DNA from: DATMBL01 sp050735975
GTDB taxonomy: Bacteria; Desulfobacterota; Binatia; UBA9968
Direction of reading: 5' to 3'
DNA length: 5,051 bases
Assembly: GCA_050735975.1 (NCBI GenBank)
Contig: JBOHVS010000377.1
Location: forward strand, 1-5,051
A model generated the notes under the pieces. The model was not told where the DNA came from, searched no databases, and saw nothing but the letters and a program-made list of their open reading frames with translations. Below are positions 1 through 4,393 of the stretch, in pieces; position 1 is the stretch's first letter; each line of letters starts with the position of its first letter. The position numbers and the translations under genes were made by a program.

Positions 1-119
1 TCCTCTTTGACATGACAAAAAGTTACGCGATCGCTTTCTGGGTTTCTCTTGCATGTTTGGTTATTTCTGTTTTTATCGTGGTGGCGAGCGGACGAATAGT
101 CAGAGCCCAAAAAACTTAG
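1..119 (+). CDS. MFS-type permease, C-terminal fragment (5' end outside window)
   Basis: The frame is open from the window edge to a TAG at 117-119 and reads L-F-D-M-T-K-S-Y, then about 22 hydrophobic residues (AIAFWVSLACLVISVFIVVA), then a short basic tail ending R-A-Q-K-T. A loop of the form LFD-x-T-x-S-Y leading into a final helix with a short positively charged cytoplasmic tail is typical of the end of helix 11 and helix 12 of major facilitator superfamily permeases, such as oxalate/formate antiporter-like members. The substrate cannot be inferred. An ATG at 12-14 could in principle start a free 35-residue membrane peptide, but the reading continues upstream of it with family-like residues and no ribosome binding site is visible, so a truncated permease is preferred. 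It lies upstream of the glutathione transferase gene in the same direction, 219 bp away. Confidence 0.68.
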   Translation, partial: LFDMTKSYAIAFWVSLACLVISVFIVVASGRIVRAQKT

Positions 120-120
120 C

Positions 121-133
121 GCGGCTACGCCGC
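121..133 (+). terminator. Short GC hairpin just after the permease stop
   Basis: GCGGC at 121-125 and GCCGC at 129-133 form a perfect 5-bp stem with a 3-base loop, one base after the stop codon of the permease fragment. No run of T follows, so it is not a classical intrinsic terminator. It may protect the 3' end or form part of a termination region together with the larger palindrome at 159-235. Confidence 0.3.
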
Positions 134-158
134 AACCAAAACAGCAACAGACATTTAA

Positions 159-235
159 CCACGAAGGTCACGAAGAGCACGAAGTTGAAAAGTATAAACG
201 GTCCGAACCCTTCGTGTCCTTCGTGCACTTCGTGG
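159..235. repeat. Palindromic repeat A: three CACGAAG units per arm
   Basis: The left arm (159-184) has CACGAAG three times at a 9-base period (160-166, 169-175, 178-184). The right arm (210-235) has the reverse complement CTTCGTG three times at the same period (210-216, 219-225, 228-234). The 26-base arms match at 22 of 26 positions, with all mismatches in the two-base spacers, and enclose a 25-base loop. Flanking bases (TTTAA and TAAAA) extend the pairing weakly. Units of this kind (ccacgaaggacacgaag) are, from memory, widespread dispersed intergenic repeats in many environmental genomes. An internal 61-codon open frame across it is not a gene. It may act as a bidirectional terminator or mRNA hairpin; function is inferred only. 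Confidence 0.8.
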
Positions 236-312
236 TAAAAAGGTGTTTCGTTCAATGGAGCTCTTATAAGGATCGACGGCCAGAACGTGCGCGAGCTGCG
301 ACAATTTTTAGA

Positions 313-318
313 TATAAT
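313..318 (+). promoter_or_regulatory. Possible -10 box upstream of the glutathione transferase gene
   Basis: TATAAT, a perfect sigma-70 -10 consensus, lies 21 bases before the ATG at 339. No good -35 box is seen 16-18 bases upstream, where the sequence is GC-rich (cgtgcgcgagc). Transcription from here would leave a very short leader of roughly 14 bases that still contains the ribosome binding site. The call rests on the hexamer alone, in an AT-rich stretch. Confidence 0.35.
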
Positions 319-332
319 AATCTAGAAAGGAA
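316..332 (+). promoter_or_regulatory. Leader with ribosome binding site for the glutathione transferase gene
   Basis: AATAATCTAGAAAGGAA contains the Shine-Dalgarno-like AAAGGA (326-331), 7 bases before the ATG at 339, and this supports that start. The same 17 bases recur with one change at 1222-1238 in front of the next gene. Confidence 0.65.
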
Positions 333-338
333 TAATCG

Positions 339-956
339 ATGATTCAACTTTATACCTGGGGAACACCGAACGGAAAAAAAGTATCGATCATGCTTGAGGA
401 GGTCGGACTTCCCTATGAAGTCCATCCGATCAATTTAACAAAGAATGAGCAAATGACGCCGGAATACCTCGCCATCAATCCCAATAACAAGATTCCGGCC
501 ATTATCGATCCCGCCGGTCCGGGAGGACAGCCGCTGAAGCTATTCGAGTCGGGCGCGATCTTGATGTATCTCGCCGAGAAGACGGGAAAGCTTTGGCCTC
601 AGGACGCCCGGAAGCGATATGAGGTGATTCAGTGGCTGATGTTTCAAATGGGCGGTGTAGGTCCGATGTTCGGACAAGCTAACTACTTTTTTCGTCTGAC
701 CGAGAAAGTCCCGTACGCGATCGAGCGCTTTCACAAGGAAGCCTTGCGGCTTTATGGAGTGCTTGACGAGGAGTTGCGCCAAAGAGAATATGTCGCTGGC
801 GAATATTCGCTCGCCGATGTCGCGACCTATCCATGGGTCGGTCGCCACGACATACATCAAGTCAAACTCGATCAGTTTCCGAACGTGAAGCGTTGGTTCG
901 ATGCGATTTCAGGACGCCCGGCCGTCCAGCGCGGCATGGCGGTGCCGAAGCTTTAA
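339..956 (+). CDS. Glutathione transferase, YfcG/Ure2p-like (probable disulfide-bond oxidoreductase)
   Basis: A complete 205-residue cytosolic glutathione transferase. The N-terminal thioredoxin-fold domain (about 1-85) has T9-P10-N11-G12-K13, the TPNG/H-K signature of the YfcG/YghU (nu class) and Ure2p-like group, in which Thr and Asn take the place of the usual catalytic Tyr or Ser. It also has the cis-proline I52-P53 and the E70-S71 pair that binds the gamma-glutamyl end of glutathione. The helical C-terminal domain (about 92-205) has Q-W-L-M-F-Q-x-G-G-x-G-P-M-x-G-Q (98-113), P-Y-A-I-E-R (125-130) and S-L-A-D-V-A (157-162), all close to E. coli YfcG as I recall it (about 215 residues). Characterised members have low classical transferase activity and reduce disulfides using glutathione. 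ATG at 339 fits the family N-terminus (MIxLY) and a good ribosome binding site. The 290-bp gap to the next gene argues against one tight operon. The physiological substrate is unknown. Confidence 0.93.
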   Translation: MIQLYTWGTPNGKKVSIMLEEVGLPYEVHPINLTKNEQMTPEYLAINPNNKIPAIIDPAGPGGQPLKLFESGAILMYLAEKTGKLWPQDARKRYEVIQWLMFQMGGVGPMFGQANYFFRLTEKVPYAIERFHKEALRLYGVLDEELRQREYVAGEYSLADVATYPWVGRHDIHQVKLDQFPNVKRWFDAISGRPAVQRGMAVPKL

Positions 957-973
957 TTATCGCGAAGTTGCTC

Positions 974-1051
974 TGTCATTCCGAACGAACGTTTTACGTT
1001 TGAACATTGCCTCGTTGGGCCATAGGTTTCTCCCTCCGGTCGAAAATGACA
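974..1051. repeat. Degenerate palindromic repeat B (TGTCATTCCGA ... TCGAAAATGACA)
   Basis: TGTCATTCCGA at 974-984 is mirrored by TCGAAAATGACA at 1040-1051 (reverse complement TGTCATTTTCGA): seven terminal bases are identical, the CGA matches and there is a one-base length difference. A small inner hairpin pairs 986-992 with 996-1002 (core AACGT/ACGTT, including one G-T pair). TGTCATTCCGA with a matching GGTCGAAATGACA end is a motif I recall from dispersed intergenic repeats in environmental bacterial genomes. It lies 17 bases after the glutathione transferase stop, so it could serve in 3'-end formation; the ORFs crossing it look spurious. Confidence 0.55.
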
Positions 1052-1102
1052 AAAATCGGAAATTTGCGTTGGTTTTGAATTAACGAATCGGAAGAAGATG
1101 AC

Positions 1103-1180
1103 TCGCGCAAAGACGCAAAGCCCGGCAAGCTCGGAGAAATAAGAAGATATTTTTCTTTGCGCCTTGGCGTCTTGGCGCGA
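1103..1180. repeat. Palindromic repeat C (TCGCGCAAAGACGCAAAG ... )
   Basis: TCGCGCAAAGACGCAAAG at 1103-1120 pairs with CTTGGCGTCTTGGCGCGA at 1163-1180 at 16 of 18 positions. Within the loop an extra CTTTGCGC (1155-1162) continues the roughly 9-base periodicity (gCGCAAAGaCGCAAAG). The design, short purine-rich units repeated at an 8-9 base period on each arm of a hairpin, resembles repeat A with a different unit. It separates the glutathione transferase gene from the thiamine diphosphate enzyme gene. No coding function is apparent. Confidence 0.7.
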
Positions 1181-1221
1181 TAATATTTCTTGAGTTGGTT
1201 CTGTTAAACATTTAAAAGGGG

Positions 1222-1238
1222 AATAATTTAGAAAGGAA
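1222..1238 (+). promoter_or_regulatory. Leader with ribosome binding site for the thiamine diphosphate enzyme gene
   Basis: AATAATTTAGAAAGGAA includes AAAGGA (1232-1237), 9 bases before the ATG at 1247, and supports that start. It is identical to 316-332 except for one base. Upstream, TTGAGT (1190-1195) and TTTAAA (1211-1216) are a weak -35/-10 candidate with a short 15-base spacer; I do not call them a promoter. Confidence 0.6.
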
Positions 1239-1246
1239 CTTGTTCT

Positions 1247-3028
1247 ATGGCAAAAGCGCAAAAGTTTGAGAAGCCACGGGCGGAGTGGGGTTCGGATGTT
1301 GTCGTCGACTTACTTAAGGCCTTCGAGTTCGAGTATATAGCGATCAATCCGGGAGCGACCTTCCGCGGGTTGCATGACTCGCTGGTGAATTACGGCGGCA
1401 ACCATGCTCCGGAAATAATTCTCTGTACCCACGAAGAAATAGCCGTCGCTGTGGCGCATGGTTACGCGCGCGCAAAAGGCAAGCCGATGGCAGCGGCCGT
1501 GCACAACGTCGTCGGCCTGCAGCACGCGTCGATGGCGATTTACAACGCGTGGGCCGACCGGTTGCCTGTTATCGTACTGGGAGGCACAGGTCCGATGGAC
1601 ACGGCCAATCGCAGGCCGTGGATTGACTGGGTCCATACCGCGCTGGTTCAAGGCAATCTGGTGCGCGACTTCGTCAAATGGGACGACCAACCGGGTAGCG
1701 TCGAGGCGGTGCCTGATTCGTTTATCCGAGCATACCGGCTGGCGACCACCGATCCGATGGGGCCGGTGTACATTTGCTACGACGGCGACGTGCAGGAAAA
1801 GCAACTCAAAGGCGAGATCACTTTTCCATCGCCGGATCGTTATCCTGCTCCGCTGCCGCTGCAAGCGCCGGAAGAAGGGTTCCAAAAAACCATTCGCTGG
1901 CTGCTGGAAGCCAAGAAGCCGGTGATTCTGGCAGACTTGGTCGGCAGACGCGAGGCCGGTTTCAAGGCGTTAGGCGAATTGGCCGAACTGCTTGCCGCTC
2001 CGGTGTTGGACCAGTTCGGCAGATTTAATTTCCCGGTAGAGAATCCTCTGAACCTCACCGGACAAAATGACAAGGTCGTTCCGCAGGCCGACTTAATCTT
2101 GGCGTTGGACGTCCCGGATCTCGAAGGCGCGACCACCAAAAGGGCTCAAGAGCGGGGTAATCGAAGAGCGACGCCGCTGCTTTCAGCCGGTGCCAAGGTC
2201 ATCAATGTTGCTCTCGACGATCTGATGGTGCGGGCCTGGGCCACGGATTTCAACAAGTTGCGAGAAGCGGATCTGATGATCATGGCGGATACTTCCGTCT
2301 TTTTGCCTGAATTGGTGCGGCGTTTGAAGGCGGAGAAAGAAAAACTGAGCAAACTGAGCGGCGATGTGAATAAGCGCCGGGGCGATTGGGGAAAGATTTA
2401 CGCCGCTAAGAAGGAGGCGCTGGACAAGGAAACCAAGATAAAATGGGATGAAAAGCCGATCGCCATGACCCGGATCTACGCTGAGATCAGCGAGGCGCTG
2501 AAAGGCGAGGACTGGGTGCTTACCAACGGCAGCTCTCAAGGCAAAGAAAACCTCTGCCTGCCCGCCGCCAAATTCAATCAAATTCTCGGCAAATACAAAG
2601 GCGGGGGATTGGGCTATGGATTGCCGGCGTCGTTAGGCGCCGCCCTGGCGCACAAAGGCTCTGGGAAGTTCTGCGTCGATATCCAGCCCGACGGATGCCT
2701 GCTGTTCACCGTCAGCGCTCTGTGGACGGCGGTGCATCACCAGATTCCTCTACTGATTGTCGTTTGCAGCAATCGCTCTTATTTTAACGACGAAGAGCAT
2801 CAAGAGCGAATTGCGATCGTTCGCAACCGGCCGGTGGAAAACAAGACGATCGGTATCCGCATCGAAGATCCGGATGTCGATTTCGGCGCGATGGCGCGGA
2901 CCTACGGCTGCTGGGGCGCGGGCCCGATCACCGAACCGAAGGATCTAATCAAGACTTTGCGGGAAGCGGTAAAAGTAGTGAAAGAAGGCAAGCCGGCGCT
3001 GGTGGATGTGGTTTGCCAGATGCGGTGA
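1247..3028 (+). CDS. Thiamine pyrophosphate-dependent enzyme, acetolactate synthase/benzoylformate decarboxylase-like
   Basis: A complete 593-residue enzyme with the usual three domains. The N-terminal pyrimidine-binding domain (about 14-185) carries T-H-E-E-I-A (61-66), in which E63 aligns with the Glu that activates the cofactor, followed by A-H-G-Y-A-R (70-75). The middle domain (about 207-360) has A-K-K-P-V-I-L-A (222-229), as in the TPP_enzyme_M fold. A lysine-rich linker (about 355-400) follows, then the C-terminal pyrophosphate-binding domain (about 405-590) with G-G-L-G-Y-G-L-P-A (453-461), P-D-G (481-483) and S-N-R-S-Y-F-N-D (508-515). The Mg2+ ligands D482 and N509 are kept, although the usual GDG reads PDG and the usual NN reads SN. 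The family cleaves or joins carbon-carbon bonds next to a 2-oxo group. No small regulatory subunit gene is adjacent, so housekeeping branched-chain acetolactate synthase is less likely than a catabolic 2-oxo acid decarboxylase or carboligase. The exact substrate cannot be read from the sequence. Confidence 0.9.
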   Translation: MAKAQKFEKPRAEWGSDVVVDLLKAFEFEYIAINPGATFRGLHDSLVNYGGNHAPEIILCTHEEIAVAVAHGYARAKGKPMAAAVHNVVGLQHASMAIYNAWADRLPVIVLGGTGPMDTANRRPWIDWVHTALVQGNLVRDFVKWDDQPGSVEAVPDSFIRAYRLATTDPMGPVYICYDGDVQEKQLKGEITFPSPDRYPAPLPLQAPEEGFQKTIRWLLEAKKPVILADLVGRREAGFKALGELAELLAAPVLDQFGRFNFPVENPLNLTGQNDKVVPQADLILALDVPDLEGATTKRAQERGNRRATPLLSAGAKVINVALDDLMVRAWATDFNKLREADLMIMADTSVFLPELVRRLKAEKEKLSKLSGDVNKRRGDWGKIYAAKKEALDKETKIKWDEKPIAMTRIYAEISEALKGEDWVLTNGSSQGKENLCLPAAKFNQILGKYKGGGLGYGLPASLGAALAHKGSGKFCVDIQPDGCLLFTVSALWTAVHHQIPLLIVVCSNRSYFNDEEHQERIAIVRNRPVENKTIGIRIEDPDVDFGAMARTYGCWGAGPITEPKDLIKTLREAVKVVKEGKPALVDVVCQMR

Positions 3029-3035
3029 GCTGCGG

Positions 3036-3162
3036 CAGGCCGGTGAAAAAGGCTCACCTGCGTCGTTGCGCTTGCCCGAGTCGCTTCAACGTACTGCAAA
3101 GAGTACGCCTCAGCTCCTCGATCTTCGCGCGCCTTGCATTTGAGACCTTTTTGACCGGCCTG
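3036..3162. repeat. 127-bp palindromic element D with 17-bp terminal inverted repeats
   Basis: CAGGCCGGTGAAAAAGG (3036-3052) is mirrored by CCTTTTTGACCGGCCTG (3146-3162), matching at 16 of 17 positions. Exactly at the centre lies a perfect hairpin, CGTACT (3090-3095), loop GCAAAG, AGTACG (3102-3107). The arms in between match only in patches, for example CTCA, TGC and CGAG, so a transcript would fold into one long, bulged hairpin. It starts 7 bases after the stop of the thiamine diphosphate enzyme gene. I recall similar CCGGTGAAAAAGG-ended repeats scattered through environmental proteobacterial genomes. It has no transposase, so it may be a MITE- or REP-like non-autonomous element. The open frames crossing it are translated repeat. 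Position between convergent genes also fits a terminator role. Confidence 0.78.
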
Positions 3163-3274
3163 AACGAGTCCGAAAATCCTTAACCGCTGCGCGAAAATCC
3201 AGGTGGTGAGGATAGTGGAGTACCCCATTCAGCTTAGTTAAACCCAGCTACTCAATCTCACACAGTGTCACGTA

Positions 3275-3288
3275 CCGTTTTTTAACGG
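3275..3288. terminator. Small hairpin in the convergent gap
   Basis: CCGTT (3275-3279) and AACGG (3284-3288) form a 5-bp stem with a TTTT loop, 38 bases past the restriction gene stop when read on the - strand. There is no T run outside the stem, so it is a weak terminator candidate for the - strand operon. The rest of 3163-3325 shows no supported gene, tRNA or other repeat. Confidence 0.25.
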
Positions 3289-3325
3289 GGATTAGCAAAG
3301 CGGCTTGAGAAAGTTAGCATTTAGC

Positions 3326-4393
3326 CTATGTGTCCAACAATTCGAGCCACGATTGCAGGCTCATCAAGCGACCGCTATCCGCGTGTGATCGTATTACATG
3401 GGATGATCCGCGGTCGGGATTGCCGTAAGCGGCCAGCACACCTGCAGGGTTGATGTGCACGACGTGCGTAAATAACGGCGCATTTTGCCGTCGCCGCTCG
3501 CACGCTGCTTTGAGACGGGCCGCATCAAATTCATTCGTGATTAGCGTGTAGCCGAAATCCCGCCCGGCCGATTCGAGCCGCGCATACGCCTCGAAATCGC
3601 TGTGAAATTGTTCCTCACGATCGGCGCGGATGCTCCACTTGGCGCTGACGAGGGTGCGCTGATTACCACGAAGGAGGGCGAGGTCTACTCGTTTGGCTTT
3701 TTCGTTTGGGGATGGTGAGTGAAAGCCCGGTAATTCATGCAGGAGGGAACGGTTACGAAATTCGAACCTGCTCGAAAATGCGAGCCGGCGAAGAATGGCG
3801 GCAATTACGTCTTCGAAGCCTTCTCCAACAAGATTCCTCCGCTTGTTCTCCTGCGTCATGTAAACGGTAATTCGGCGGGTCAGATTGCGGTATTCTTCCT
3901 CGGGAGGCTCTTTGTCCATCCACTTCCCTAGACTTTCCTTTATGATTTCCCCCAGTCCGGGATCTTCCCCCGGTTCTGGGAAACCCAGGCCGTCGTAGGG
4001 TGAACGCTGCACTGCATACGTCGCTGTGCGGGTCGCGAGCGTTCTGCTCGCAAGATCTTTAACTGCTTCTTTGAACAGCCAATCAACCCGTTGCCCAAGA
4101 TCAGCGGGAGCGGTGTTCAGCGCAGCTGACACCCAGGAGTGAAACGCGAGCGAGCGTGCATACCAGGCACGGCCCGGCTGAGCCTTGTCCGACTCATAAC
4201 AGTGAGCAAGGGCGGTCGTGCGATCGATCCAGAGTAGCAGTTGGTAAACGTGCTGCCAGGCATTCGCTGTACTTACTTTCTCTGCGTCCGTGAAGTACCG
4301 TGCCAACAAACGTGCTCGGTTGTCGGCTCCGAACGCCCTTGCTATCGCTTCTTGAGTGGGCTCCGGCTGACCGCTACCCTGCTCAGCGGTCAT
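3326..4393 (-). CDS. Probable type II restriction endonuclease, PD-(D/E)XK-like with a CCGG-family R-x-D-R motif
   Basis: A 355-residue soluble protein with no signal or membrane segment. An N-terminal helical region (about 1-180) is not recognised. The C-terminal half looks like a nuclease core: G-E-G-F-E-D (190-195, E194 in the first core helix), R-V-D-L-A-L-L (235-241, D237), S-A-K-W-S-I-R-A-D-R (250-259, S250, K252) and L-I-T-N-E-F-D (284-290). K252 is followed by R256, D258 and R259, the +4/+6/+7 spacing known for the DNA-reading R-x-D-R of NgoMIV and relatives, and by D266 at +14, where those enzymes have an active-site Glu. Family knowledge plus the adjoining methyltransferase gene make it the nuclease partner; recognition of a site containing CCGG or CC(N)GG is inference. 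The ATG overlaps the methyltransferase stop by 11 bases and has no clear ribosome binding site, so translation is probably coupled. It could alternatively be an uncharacterised methyltransferase-linked nuclease of other specificity. Confidence 0.75.
   Translation of the reverse strand: MTAEQGSGQPEPTQEAIARAFGADNRARLLARYFTDAEKVSTANAWQHVYQLLLWIDRTTALAHCYESDKAQPGRAWYARSLAFHSWVSAALNTAPADLGQRVDWLFKEAVKDLASRTLATRTATYAVQRSPYDGLGFPEPGEDPGLGEIIKESLGKWMDKEPPEEEYRNLTRRITVYMTQENKRRNLVGEGFEDVIAAILRRLAFSSRFEFRNRSLLHELPGFHSPSPNEKAKRVDLALLRGNQRTLVSAKWSIRADREEQFHSDFEAYARLESAGRDFGYTLITNEFDAARLKAACERRRQNAPLFTHVVHINPAGVLAAYGNPDRGSSHVIRSHADSGRLMSLQSWLELLDT
4383..4393 (-). promoter_or_regulatory. 11-bp stop/start overlap joining methyltransferase and endonuclease genes
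   Basis: The endonuclease ATG (4393-4391) lies inside the last codons of the methyltransferase, whose TGA is at 4385-4383, in a shifted frame. The bases just before the ATG (GCCAATCTCGAAC on the - strand) contain no purine-rich Shine-Dalgarno sequence. Translation of the nuclease therefore probably depends on ribosomes finishing the methyltransferase, which would keep protection ahead of cutting. Confidence 0.55.

Noticed and set aside
159..235. Possible CRISPR-like or direct-repeat array
   Set aside because: The units are 7 bases with 2-base spacers arranged as an inverted repeat; there are no spacers of CRISPR length and no cas genes.
53..238. 61-codon + strand open frame
   Set aside because: It overlaps the permease tail in another frame and runs straight through the CACGAAG palindrome; its low-complexity K/S/T-rich sequence is translated repeat.
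953..1261. 102-codon - strand open frame between the two metabolic genes
   Set aside because: It spans two palindromic repeats and both gene boundaries; composition fits translated repeat rather than a protein.
1310..1885. 191-codon - strand open frame
   Set aside because: It lies entirely antisense to the well-supported thiamine diphosphate enzyme; its Arg/His-rich composition is typical of a shadow frame.
2902..3228. 108-codon - strand open frame across the convergent gap
   Set aside because: Much of it is translated from the 127-bp palindromic element and the rest overlaps the end of the thiamine diphosphate enzyme gene antisense; no family resemblance and no ribosome binding site was found.
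3163..3325. tRNA or attachment site next to the R-M pair
   Set aside because: I looked for a cloverleaf or a duplicated tRNA end as a sign of integration and found none; no integrase or transposase gene is in the window.
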